A DNA stretch of 12,523 nt from DATBFX01 sp034667245 (GTDB lineage: Bacteria; Chloroflexota; Chloroflexia; Thermomicrobiales; UBA6265): NCBI GenBank assembly GCA_034667245.1, contig JAXDKI010000343.1, positions 1 to 12,523 on the forward strand, read 5' to 3'. This document shows, piece after piece, positions 1-6,926 of the stretch. The notes beneath the pieces were generated by a model, which did no database searches, had not been told where the DNA came from, and saw only the letters and a program-made list of their open reading frames with translations. The translations under genes were made by a program, and so were the position numbers. How positions within the stretch are numbered: the stretch's first letter is position 1; each line of letters opens with the position of its first letter.

Positions 1-1
1 C

Positions 2-478
2 GCGTACGATGGCTTCCCGCAGATCGAAGACGGGATCGGTATCACGCGGCATTTCCTCGACAACCTCGACTCGGTGGTACGGCGCTCGCGGCCCGGTACG
101 CTGGCGGGGATGCGGGGAGTTGTGGCCTGCGCGACGTTGATCGGACCGACGATGCGAGAGGCAGTCGATCGATTCAACGCGCATACAGGTGCTGAACTCG
201 ACGTTGCAGTGGTCGAGAACCAGTTTTTCGGTGCCGAGATCAACGTCTCCGGGCTGTTGACGGCGCAGGATCTGATTGCCTGTCTCGCAGGGCGGCTCGA
301 CGGCGCACCGCTTTATATCTCGAGCCGGATGGTGTCCGACCGCACCCACACGCTGCTCGACGATCTGACCGTTGCCGACGTCAGCCGGGAACTGAGTGCG
401 CCGGTCGTGCCCTGCCTGACCATGAGCGACGTCGCGCGTGACTTACGACAGCGTGCGAGGGATTTGAAGGCGGCGTGA
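2..478 (+). CDS. DUF512 domain protein, C-terminal part (5' end outside window)
   Basis: The reading frame is open from the first bases of the window to the TGA at 476-478, giving 158 residues with no convincing internal start, so this is the 3' end of a longer gene. The sequence matches the C-terminal DUF512 region: an early IEDGIG segment, a middle segment with VVENQFFG and GLLTAQDLI, and a tail with LDDLTVADVSREL followed by a short PV-containing strand. In the family this domain follows an N-terminal PDZ-like domain and a radical-SAM-like iron-sulfur region; those parts would lie upstream and cannot be checked. The biochemical role of the family is not established to my knowledge. The downstream DUF167 gene overlaps the stop (GTGA), so the two are probably co-transcribed and translationally coupled. 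Family assignment is from recognised motifs, not a search. Confidence 0.8.
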   Translation, partial: AYDGFPQIEDGIGITRHFLDNLDSVVRRSRPGTLAGMRGVVACATLIGPTMREAVDRFNAHTGAELDVAVVENQFFGAEINVSGLLTAQDLIACLAGRLDGAPLYISSRMVSDRTHTLLDDLTVADVSRELSAPVVPCLTMSDVARDLRQRARDLKAA

Positions 479-885
479 CGGCGAAAGCCAAACACGGTCG
501 CGCCGATCGGAGGAGCGCAACGTCCGATGCGCCGGCCCGGACTGCCGTCGCGAGCCCTTCTGTCAGATCGTCAGCCAACAGATTCGTCTCGGATCGCCCT
601 GACGGTGCCGTGCTCGTCGTCGCGGCGACTCCCAAGGCCGGCATGAACGCGGTCGGACCGGTTGAGACGGACGCGGTTCGCGTCCGGGTCAGCGCCGCCG
701 CTGTGGACGGGGCAGCGAACGCCGCGATCATCGAACTGCTTGCCGATACCGTCGGCGTGGCGCGAACGCGGGTACGAGTAATCGCCGGTCAATGCGCGCG
801 ACGAAAGCGGGTGCTTTTCGCAGGGCTCACTGCTGAAGAGTTGGTCAAGCGTCTCCGAATAGGCGGCGAGGCTACTTGCCGTTGA
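475..885 (+). CDS. DUF167 / YggU-family protein with N-terminal extension
   Basis: A 136-residue protein. Residues about 45-125 form the DUF167 (YggU/UPF0235) core: a VVAATPKAGMN strand, a VRVSAAAVDGAANAAII segment with the family's G-x-AN motif, a GVARTRVRVIAGQ strand and an RRKRVLF motif. The function of this small cytoplasmic family is not established. The core normally makes up almost the whole protein. Here about 45 Arg/Ala/Ser-rich, probably disordered residues precede it, and I see no later ATG, GTG or TTG that would give a standard-length product. The GTG start at 475 overlaps the DUF512 stop by the GTGA arrangement, which supports this start through translational coupling. The last 14 bases overlap the 3' end of the convergent glycosyltransferase gene. 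Confidence 0.78.
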   Translation: MTAKAKHGRADRRSATSDAPARTAVASPSVRSSANRFVSDRPDGAVLVVAATPKAGMNAVGPVETDAVRVRVSAAAVDGAANAAIIELLADTVGVARTRVRVIAGQCARRKRVLFAGLTAEELVKRLRIGGEATCR

Positions 886-1729
886 GGCGGCGACGCACGG
901 CACAGACGACCTGTGGTATGCCGAGCACACCGGCCGCGCCGATTAGCGTGTCGCCGACGCCGTGCGGATTCTGCGGATTCGGCGCAGACGCGGGTGGTTG
1001 GTAGCTGCGCATTCGCCACCAGAGCAGCAAGGTCTCTTTCATCGCCCGGGCGATCACCCGTGGGTTGCCGCCGGTCGCGGTGCCGGCCACGCGTGGGTAA
1101 TGGTGAACCCCGACTTGCTCGATTGTCGCGCCCTGGCGGCGCAGCTTTGCCTGGATCTCGGTGTTGATCAACGCGCCCGGAGCGGTCAACTCGATCGAGC
1201 GGAGTAAATCACCGCGGAAGACCTTGAAGGCGCAGTCGATGTCGCGGAGGTGGACGCCGAAGAGAATCCGCACGGTGACGTTGAAGATCTCCGCGAAGAC
1301 CCGGCGGTGGAGCGGATCGTTGCGCTCCATACGGAACCCGGCGACGATGTCGAATCGCCCGACAAACGGGGCGAGGAGCGCCAGGTCCGCGATGTCGAAT
1401 TGGCGATCGGAGTCCATGAACATGACGAAGTCGCCGGTCGCGGCACGAAACCCGGTGGTGAGCGCCGCGCCGTAACCCCGGTTCACCTTATGGTGGACCG
1501 GCTTGACCTGCGGATGTGCTTTTGCGAGCTCGGCGAGAATCCGCGGGGAATCGTCGCGGCTGCCGTCGTTGACCGGCACAATCTCGAAGTCCGCAGCGTA
1601 CTGGGGCAAGACTTCGAGCGCGCGCTCGACAACGATGCGGATATTTTCTTCTTCGTTGTGGACCGGCAACACGAGTGAGAGGCTGCCGGGTATAGAAACG
1701 ATAGGTGCCGCAGTTTTGAGTCTTCCCAT
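872..1729 (-). CDS. Family 2 glycosyltransferase, DPM1/dolichol-phosphate-mannosyltransferase-like
   Basis: A 285-residue GT-A fold glycosyltransferase that should move a sugar from a nucleotide donor to a lipid-phosphate or envelope acceptor. The N-terminal signature LVLPVHNEEENI is at residues 19-30, the VNDGSRDDS nucleotide-binding motif at 53-61, and the metal-binding DSD at 106-108 within MDSDRQFD. The basic tail KETLLLWWRMR at 231-241 is common in the polyprenol-phosphate-sugar synthase branch. There is no clear C-terminal multipass membrane region, so the protein is probably cytoplasmic or peripheral to the membrane; a mildly hydrophobic stretch lies at 258-276. The ATG at 1727-1729 lies 6 bases after the VanW-gene stop, so this is the last gene of the FHA/VanW operon. 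Acceptor and donor sugar cannot be told from the sequence. The 3' end overlaps the convergent DUF167 gene by 14 bases. Confidence 0.85.
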   Translation of the reverse strand: MGRLKTAAPIVSIPGSLSLVLPVHNEEENIRIVVERALEVLPQYAADFEIVPVNDGSRDDSPRILAELAKAHPQVKPVHHKVNRGYGAALTTGFRAATGDFVMFMDSDRQFDIADLALLAPFVGRFDIVAGFRMERNDPLHRRVFAEIFNVTVRILFGVHLRDIDCAFKVFRGDLLRSIELTAPGALINTEIQAKLRRQGATIEQVGVHHYPRVAGTATGGNPRVIARAMKETLLLWWRMRSYQPPASAPNPQNPHGVGDTLIGAAGVLGIPQVVCAVRRRLNGK

Positions 1730-1735
1730 CGGTCG

Positions 1736-3649
1736 CTACGAACCGCCGTTGGCCGCGGGGGAGAGGCCCTGCATGTCGGGACTGACTTTCCAGACGTTGC
1801 CGCGTGGGTAGAAGTGGGTATAGAACTGGCGCGATTCGACCAGGTTGCCCTGTCGGTTGAAGACGTCTCGATTGAACGTCACGTCGATGCCCTCCAAGGC
1901 ATACTCACTGATCTCCATCGTGCCCGGTTCCGCGTTATTGTCAGTGACCTCCAGGTCCGGTTCGGCGGGATACGTCTCGCCAAGAAGCGGTCCGGTTACG
2001 TCGACCTTGTAGCCAAGATCGGGCCCGTAGAGGACGATGACGACGCGCGGACCGTCGGTGTACGACTCCATGAGCATCCAGGAATCGGTCGGATTCCAAA
2101 ACGAGAAGTCGCCGCCGCCGAAGGGGTCGCCTTCGGGCTGAAGGATCGAGGCGTCCAATCCGGCCGGCCAATCGTCCTGCTCGTAGAAACGCATTCGATA
2201 CCGGTGCGGATGCCACTCCTCGATCGGCAGGCCGGCCCTGAAGGCGGCGCGGAAGACCGTCGTCGAGACCTGACAGATCCCACCGCCGACGTCGCGTCCG
2301 ATCCGCTCGCCGTCGACGACGTTCGACTCGACGAAGCCCGCCTCTTCAGTAATCACCCCGACGGCGCGGTTGAATGAGAAGAGTGAGCGCGGTGGGATCA
2401 GGAATCCGTTGAGTATGCTCGCGCCGACCTGGATATTGGTGGCACGGCCATCGTCCGACCCGTCGAAGTTGGAGCTGCCAACGGCAAGCCGTGTCGTGAT
2501 CCCGAGCTTGTCCAGATGGGCGCTGTCGACCTCGGGCTTGATCACCGCGACCGGGATTTCGACCGGCCGATGATCGCCGAGGAAACTTGCCGCCACGTTG
2601 TCGGCGAACATCATCGGCTTGAGTTTCACGCCGTCGACGCTGGGCTCGACCGCCACCACGCGTTCGCCGTTCCAGCCGACGAAGGCATTGACTGGCTCTC
2701 GGTTCACGTCATTCGTGACGAGCGTCGCCAACCACTTCCCTAACTCTTTGCGGTCAAGGGTCACGGTGACGGCAGCGGCACCGGATTTCGTGTCGTCGAT
2801 CTGCTGGACGACGAAATTCCCGAGATCGGTCGGGCTGAGATCCCAGGATTTCCGGTTGAACGTCACCTTTACGGGTTGGGACAGTGCTCGCTCTAACTGC
2901 TGTTTTGCGATCTGAAGATCGGAGGCGTGGACGCGCGGAGCCCTGGAGACCGTCGTCAACGGTCCCGATGGTGCTTTCAATCCGGCCAATGCTGAGACTA
3001 ACGCCTTCTTGACCTGCTCGCGATCAACGACCGTGCCCGCGACCTCGGGCAAGACCGTGACTTTGCCATCCTTGATCTGCAACTGGGCGTCGTGGGGCGC
3101 GATGCCGAGGTCGCCGTCGACCCGATTGAACCAACGGTTCAGCGTCGCCTCGTCCAGAGAGACGGTAAGCGGCACCGTGCGGTCGTCTCGCAAGAGCCGC
3201 CATGCCGAGCGCATTCGGGTTTGGGCGTCGTCCTCGCGTCCGATCGCCGCCGCTGCATCGAGCGACGCGTCAGCGTTGACCGTCACGCCAAGTTCGCGGA
3301 GGGTCGGTTTCCACTGCTTGTCCTGATAGGTGAAGAACGCCTGCGAGGCTTCGAAGGCGGCGGCTTGCTGTTCGATCTCCTGCTGGGCGGAGTCGATGCT
3401 CTGCCCGCCGACATTGATGCCGGCGACATGGATCGCGGGATAGATCCGATCCTGATAGCTACTGCGGAACCAGTACATGGTCGCCGCCGCCGCCAGGAGG
3501 AGAAGAGCCAAACCAAGGACGGCGCGCGAGACGAAGCGCGAAAGTCGAGGTCCCAGACCGAGCGTCGGCGTCAGCGGGACGCCAAGCGCACCGATCTTTC
3601 TCCCCATCCCGAACCCGTCCAGCGACGACAGCGCAGGATCGTGCTGCAC
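1736..3649 (-). CDS. VanW-domain protein with peptidoglycan-binding-like repeats, membrane-anchored
   Basis: A 637-residue envelope protein. Residues 1-39 are cytoplasmic and basic near the membrane. A single transmembrane segment follows at about 40-60, and the rest should be extracytoplasmic. Residues about 90-215 and 245-365 look like two PG_binding_4-type modules, each with a lysine/leucine-rich helix followed by strands. The VanW domain lies at about 385-520, with FSFNRAVG (424-431), the glycine-rich GRDVGGGICQVSTT (451-464), and an EEWHPHRYR segment. Residues about 578-625 resemble the beta-rich G5-like tail seen in such proteins. VanW-family proteins occur with glycopeptide-resistance genes and widely in cell-wall contexts, but their activity is not settled, so I infer only a peptidoglycan-associated role. 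The GTG start at 3647-3649 is preceded by GAAGGGGAG, 5 bases away, which is a good ribosome-binding site. It lies 85 bases after the FhaB-like gene and 6 bases before the glycosyltransferase. Confidence 0.88.
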   Translation of the reverse strand: MQHDPALSSLDGFGMGRKIGALGVPLTPTLGLGPRLSRFVSRAVLGLALLLLAAAATMYWFRSSYQDRIYPAIHVAGINVGGQSIDSAQQEIEQQAAAFEASQAFFTYQDKQWKPTLRELGVTVNADASLDAAAAIGREDDAQTRMRSAWRLLRDDRTVPLTVSLDEATLNRWFNRVDGDLGIAPHDAQLQIKDGKVTVLPEVAGTVVDREQVKKALVSALAGLKAPSGPLTTVSRAPRVHASDLQIAKQQLERALSQPVKVTFNRKSWDLSPTDLGNFVVQQIDDTKSGAAAVTVTLDRKELGKWLATLVTNDVNREPVNAFVGWNGERVVAVEPSVDGVKLKPMMFADNVAASFLGDHRPVEIPVAVIKPEVDSAHLDKLGITTRLAVGSSNFDGSDDGRATNIQVGASILNGFLIPPRSLFSFNRAVGVITEEAGFVESNVVDGERIGRDVGGGICQVSTTVFRAAFRAGLPIEEWHPHRYRMRFYEQDDWPAGLDASILQPEGDPFGGGDFSFWNPTDSWMLMESYTDGPRVVIVLYGPDLGYKVDVTGPLLGETYPAEPDLEVTDNNAEPGTMEISEYALEGIDVTFNRDVFNRQGNLVESRQFYTHFYPRGNVWKVSPDMQGLSPAANGGS

Positions 3650-3734
3650 GCGGACTCCCCTTCACAGCAGTAGACGGTCTCGCCCCGCGGTGCGGACGGA
3701 GAACCGGTCCCCCTCTACCTTGCCGGCGCGGATG

Positions 3735-4187
3735 CTAACACACCAGCCTCAGCTTGACGCGTCCAAATTGTACGATGTCGCCATCCTCCACGCGGGTCGC
3801 GACGATCACCTCTTGTTCGTTGACAAACGTGCCATTCGTACTGCCCAGATCTCGCAGCAGCCAGTATTCGCTTTCTGACTCCAGTCGCGCGTGCTCGCCG
3901 GACACGAAGGAGTCGTCGAGGACGACGGTGCAGTCCGGATGGCGGCCGACGAGCGAGACGGGCATCAAAGGGAATCCCGTCCCTGGAGGAAGTTGCGTCT
4001 CCGCCGGATCGACCAGGACAAGGCGTCCAACGGCGCGGCGACCCGGCTGCGGTTGGACGTCGTCCTGCGCGAGGAGGGTCAATTCCCGCGTGGTCAGGCG
4101 GACAATCTGGTACAGAAAGAAGTACAGGATGACGACAAAGACGAGCCGCAGGAAGAGAAGGATCCAGTCGGTCGATATCGGCATCAT
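3735..4187 (-). CDS. FhaB-like membrane-anchored FHA-domain protein
   Basis: A 150-residue protein with one N-terminal transmembrane helix (about residues 8-28), a short linker, and a C-terminal FHA domain (about 70-148) facing the cytoplasm. The phosphothreonine-binding residues are all present: GRHPDC (R82), SGEHA (S96, H99) and LGSTNGTFVN (T117, N118). FHA domains bind phosphothreonine peptides. In actinobacteria the FhaB/FipA protein of the same architecture works at the division site and is controlled by PknA/PknB-type kinases and the PstP phosphatase. No kinase is in this window, so that wiring is inferred. It starts 35 bases after the FhaA-like gene stop, consistent with one transcript. 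Two adjacent ATG codons (4185-4187 and 4182-4184) are possible starts and no strong ribosome-binding site distinguishes them. Confidence 0.87.
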   Translation of the reverse strand: MMPISTDWILLFLRLVFVVILYFFLYQIVRLTTRELTLLAQDDVQPQPGRRAVGRLVLVDPAETQLPPGTGFPLMPVSLVGRHPDCTVVLDDSFVSGEHARLESESEYWLLRDLGSTNGTFVNEQEVIVATRVEDGDIVQFGRVKLRLVC

Positions 4188-4222
4188 GAAGCCAGCAAAG
4201 AGCCCGATCTCCGATCCGATCT

Positions 4223-5062
4223 TCAGCGACGGTCGGGGCCGAACGCCGCTACGGTCGCGCTGAGGGTACCAAAGGTCACCTCGTCACCCGTCCGAACCGT
4301 CGACTGGGCGCGAACACTCTTGCCATTGATGCGGGTACCGTTCGTGCTGTTGAGATCGACGAGCCGGAGGGCCTCGTCGATGTATTCGAAGCGGGCGTGG
4401 TGCCGCGAGACGTCGCCGGACTCGAGGACGATGTCGTTGTCGAGGGCGCGGCCAACGGTGGTGACCGACTTCCGGATCACGAATTCCTGCCCGTCTTGCG
4501 TCCCGCCAACGAACTTCAGCCGCACTGGGGTCATCCCACTCGTTTCGCGAATGACCCGGTAGAGCTCGGTCCGCTGGATTGCCTCCTGCTCGTCGCGACC
4601 GAACTCTGGACGATCTGCGATGGCAGCCGTGACCTGGATCGCGCGGCGCGGCACGGTTTCGTCGCCGACGATCTGTACGCGCATCCGGTCGATGATCGAG
4701 AAGCCGCGATCCGCGGCGAGATCGTTGAGCCAGGCTTCCATCTGCCGGCAGAGCGCGGGAACGAAATCGACGAAGAGGACCATGTCCTGGGGATGCATGG
4801 CGACGCGATAGTCGTTCGGAACGAGGGTGGAATCGACGGAGACGACCTGGTTGGAGACCATCGCCCGCTCCAGCTTGCGGCCGATCTCCGCCGGTTGGAC
4901 GGGACTACGAAACAAGCGCCCGACGGACCCTTCCATCAGGCGCTCGAACGATTGCTCGAACCGATCGAGGATGTTCACCCATGTTGTCCGATCATCACCA
5001 TCCGATAACCCGACCTCGATTATAGGCGGCGCCGAAATGGGGGGCAACGAACCGGCGGTCAT
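4223..5062 (-). CDS. FhaA-like DUF3662 + FHA-domain protein
   Basis: A 279-residue cytoplasmic protein. Residues about 30-145 form the DUF3662 (FhaA N-terminal) domain, beginning with ILDRFEQSFERLMEG and including FRSPVQPAEIGRKLERAM and VPNDYRVAMHP. The linker (150-178) is short compared with the long low-complexity linkers of mycobacterial FhaA. The FHA domain is at about 180-275, with GRALDND (R205), SRHHA (S219, H222) and NSTNGT (T240, N241), so the phosphothreonine pocket looks intact. In mycobacteria FhaA binds the phosphorylated pseudokinase domain of MviN and affects peptidoglycan synthesis; the same role here is inference. The ATG at 5060-5062 has only a distant AGGGGTGA upstream. A GTG at 4976-4978 would start just before the conserved domain and is a real alternative. 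It leads the FHA-FHA-VanW-GT2 gene series. Confidence 0.87.
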   Translation of the reverse strand: MTAGSLPPISAPPIIEVGLSDGDDRTTWVNILDRFEQSFERLMEGSVGRLFRSPVQPAEIGRKLERAMVSNQVVSVDSTLVPNDYRVAMHPQDMVLFVDFVPALCRQMEAWLNDLAADRGFSIIDRMRVQIVGDETVPRRAIQVTAAIADRPEFGRDEQEAIQRTELYRVIRETSGMTPVRLKFVGGTQDGQEFVIRKSVTTVGRALDNDIVLESGDVSRHHARFEYIDEALRLVDLNSTNGTRINGKSVRAQSTVRTGDEVTFGTLSATVAAFGPDRR

Positions 5063-5153
5063 GTTTGTGGGTCTGGCTTCACCCCTGACCGGTATGTGAC
5101 CGTCGCGGCGATGGGAGGGGGTTAGTCTTGTCGCGCGGCCCGTCGGTGGGGAA

Positions 5154-5179
5154 GTAAATCCCGGATAGACCGGATTTAC
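5154..5179. repeat. Inverted repeat over the stop codon of the membrane-protein gene
   Basis: GTAAATCC (5154-5161) pairs perfectly with GGATTTAC (5172-5179). Two further G-C pairs can form inside if one base bulges out, leaving a five-base loop. The TAA stop of the multipass membrane protein (5176-5178 on the minus strand) is inside one arm. The transcript from the minus strand would form a hairpin directly at the gene end, but only TT follows it, so it lacks the U-run of a classical intrinsic terminator. It could be a weak terminator, an mRNA-end stabiliser, or an operator for the FHA operon starting about 90 bases further on. The AT content of the arms stands out from the GC-rich surroundings. 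Confidence 0.5.
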
Positions 5180-6075
5180 GGTTCCAAATCATCGAATTGC
5201 AGATACGAGGTCGGAATGATGTGGACCAAGAGATTCACCGCTTGGACCGCCGCGTAGACCTCGAGCGCGAACGGGAGATAGCCGCCGTAGCCGAGGATGG
5301 GCATCTCGAACAGCTTCGGTTGGCTGACGTATGGGATGTGGTAGACCCACTTCGGCATCGACCAGTAGTTCCAAGTCTCCCAGAAGAGACCGCAGGTAAT
5401 CCCGGCAAGGAAGAGCGCGACCACCGTGTCCCAACGGCCGCGGGCGACCTGGGCGCTGATGCTGCGCCCGCCGAGCAGGTTGACGATCGGATCGAAGATG
5501 AAGAAGAGACCGAGCCAGACGAGCGGAAACGCTTGCCGGGGAAAGGCCACGGTCAGCGCGATCAGGACGAGGCCAAACGCCGAAAACCCGAGCAGTCCCC
5601 GGCGCGAGGGCGCAATCCGAATCCAGCGTCCGAGTCGTCGCAGCAGACGCGTCGATCGGTAGAGCTCGGCGGTCTCGAAGAGGGCAGGGACGACGGTCGA
5701 GAACGCGACCGAGGCATGGGCGTGCCGATGAAGGAAGCCGATGTCTCTCGGGTAGAGATACTCCCAGTTCCCGAGGCGGTCGTTGATCGCTTCGTAGAGC
5801 CACCAGAGGGGAATCGAGACGAGGAACAGCGCCAGGAAGTGGCGGCGGCTCCGTCTCAGCAAGGATGTCCCCGTTCGCCGCTCGACGAGGCCGTCGACCG
5901 TCAAGACGTATCCCAGCCAGAGTGGAAAGAAGGTGAACTCGGCGAGCGCGGGCGGACCAAACCAGGCGGTCGGCCAGGCGATGCCGACGAGCAGTAGTCC
6001 CGCGAGGAGCTGACGGGGGACGTTAGCGAGGGACGAAGAGGAGTCGCTTGGTGCGGTGCGGGTTGCCGACAGCAT
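5176..6075 (-). CDS. Multipass membrane protein with internal duplication, remotely lycopene-cyclase-like
   Basis: A 299-residue hydrophobic protein with about seven or eight transmembrane segments (roughly 20-40, 46-62, 79-96, 118-136, 158-178, 182-202, 216-236, 256-288). I do not recognise a characterised family with confidence. Two matching motifs suggest a two-fold internal repeat: WWLYEAINDRLGNWEYLYP (91-109) and LFWETWNYWSMPKWVYHIP (230-248), both of the form W-E-N-W-Y-P. Each is followed by a hydrophobic helix with an acidic residue, and the second copy has FEMPILGYGGYLPFALEVY (256-274). The pairing of an aromatic N/W motif with a Pro...Glu-containing helix recalls the tandem CrtYc/CrtYd-type lycopene cyclase domains, but the key PxEE signature is not exact, so no carotenoid role is claimed. 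The ATG at 6073-6075 has AGGA only three bases upstream. The gene lies 113 bases before the FhaA-like gene on the same strand. Confidence 0.75.
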   Translation of the reverse strand: MLSATRTAPSDSSSSLANVPRQLLAGLLLVGIAWPTAWFGPPALAEFTFFPLWLGYVLTVDGLVERRTGTSLLRRSRRHFLALFLVSIPLWWLYEAINDRLGNWEYLYPRDIGFLHRHAHASVAFSTVVPALFETAELYRSTRLLRRLGRWIRIAPSRRGLLGFSAFGLVLIALTVAFPRQAFPLVWLGLFFIFDPIVNLLGGRSISAQVARGRWDTVVALFLAGITCGLFWETWNYWSMPKWVYHIPYVSQPKLFEMPILGYGGYLPFALEVYAAVQAVNLLVHIIPTSYLQFDDLEP

Positions 6076-6108
6076 AGGTCCTGCTACGTGGGTCGATCGA
6101 GCCTGCAG

Positions 6109-6121
6109 CGGCGTATCGCCG
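6109..6121. repeat. Short palindrome in the divergent region before rpe
   Basis: CGGCG-TAT-CGCCG is a perfect 5-bp inverted repeat with a three-base centre. It lies between the membrane-protein start (6075) and the rpe start (6194). Its size and divergent location would suit a small operator, but such palindromes are frequent in GC-rich DNA. Confidence 0.2.
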
Positions 6122-6157
6122 TACCGGGGAGTATAGTGCGGGCTTGCGGTTGGAGGA

Positions 6158-6173
6158 CCGCTCTCGTGAGCGG
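6158..6173 (+). promoter_or_regulatory. Leader hairpin just upstream of the rpe ribosome-binding site
   Basis: CCGCTC-TCGT-GAGCGG forms a perfect 6-bp, GC-rich stem with a four-base loop, followed by GGTTTGTCT. It ends 8 bases before the GGGAG ribosome-binding site of rpe. It may be a small terminator-like or 5' UTR structure. No ligand-binding fold is recognisable, so a riboswitch is not claimed. Confidence 0.3.
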
Positions 6174-6181
6174 GTTTGTCT

Positions 6182-6186
6182 GGGAG
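6182..6186 (+). promoter_or_regulatory. Ribosome-binding site deciding the rpe start
   Basis: GGGAG at 6182-6186 lies 7 bases before the GTG at 6194. This favours that codon over the in-frame TTG at 6176, which lies upstream of the site and would add six residues not typical of the family. Confidence 0.65.
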
Positions 6187-6193
6187 AACGACC

Positions 6194-6862
6194 GTGGGTA
6201 ATCGGATCGTCCGTCTCGGTCCTTCGATCTTGACAGCCGATTTCTTGCATCTCGGCGATCAGATCGCGGCGGCGGAGGCCGCGGGGGTGGATTTCATTCA
6301 CCTCGACGTGATGGACGGCCGCTTCGTCCCGAACATAACGTTTGGCTTGCCAATCGTCGAAGCGGTCCGCAAAGCGACGAAGCTTCCCATCGATGTCCAC
6401 CTGATGATCGTCGAACCCGAGCGCTACGCAAAGCAGTTCGCCGAAGCCGGGGCCAATTACGTGACCGTCCATGTGGAGGCTTGCCGGCATCTGCATGGCA
6501 CGCTCCAGGACATATCAGTGGCCGGCGCCACTGCGAGCGTGACGCTGAATCCAGCCACGCCGCTTGTGGCACTGGAGGAGGTTCTTCCGATCGTCGGCCA
6601 GATTCTTGTGATGAGTGTCAATCCCGGTTTCGGCGGCCAGACGTTCATCCCCTCGACGCTTGAAAAGATCGCCCGGCTGCGCGCGATGCTCGACGAGCGA
6701 AACCCGACCTGCCGCCTCGAGGTCGACGGGGGCGTGAAGTCGAGCAACGTTCGCGAGGTCGTGGAGGCGGGCGCGGACACGATCGTCGCGGGATCGGCGA
6801 TCTTTGCTCGGGAGGCCTCGGTTGCCGATTCGGTCGCGGGTCTTCGCTCTGCCATAGGCTGA
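6194..6862 (+). CDS. rpe: Ribulose-phosphate 3-epimerase
   Basis: A 222-residue TIM-barrel enzyme that interconverts D-ribulose 5-phosphate and D-xylulose 5-phosphate in the cytoplasmic pentose phosphate pathway. The family length is about 215-230. All signature regions are present: LGPSILTADF (8-17, active-site Ser11), HLDVMDGRFVPN (36-47) with metal ligand His36 and catalytic Asp38, DVHLMI (67-72) with metal ligand His69, the phosphate-binding SVNPGFGGQ (141-149), and LEVDGG (175-180) with catalytic Asp178. The late GSAIF (200-204) completes the phosphate site. The GTG start at 6194 is chosen because of the GGGAG seven bases upstream. It is flanked by opposite-strand genes on both sides and looks monocistronic. 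Downstream, 64 bases separate it from the end of the convergent MFS gene, and no obvious terminator hairpin is seen there. Confidence 0.96.
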   Translation: MGNRIVRLGPSILTADFLHLGDQIAAAEAAGVDFIHLDVMDGRFVPNITFGLPIVEAVRKATKLPIDVHLMIVEPERYAKQFAEAGANYVTVHVEACRHLHGTLQDISVAGATASVTLNPATPLVALEEVLPIVGQILVMSVNPGFGGQTFIPSTLEKIARLRAMLDERNPTCRLEVDGGVKSSNVREVVEAGADTIVAGSAIFAREASVADSVAGLRSAIG

Positions 6863-6926
6863 ATCAATGAATCAGGGGGAATGCTGATGGGGCGTGCCGA
6901 GGGCGTGTGACATCGTCGATCCGGCG

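Noticed and set aside
5197..5997. A 266-codon plus-strand frame opposite the membrane protein
   Set aside because: It is almost all charged residues (Glu, Arg, Asp), the expected complement of a hydrophobic membrane-protein gene; no family is recognised.
6130..6135. Perfect -10 TATACT on the minus strand upstream of the membrane-protein gene
   Set aside because: No acceptable -35 lies 16-18 bases upstream (GTCCTC at 17), so it is not strong enough to list as a promoter.
6887..6910. Tiny ATG frame of seven codons after rpe, preceded by AGGGGGAA
   Set aside because: Too short, and in a non-conserved 64-base gap; the purine-rich run is likely chance.
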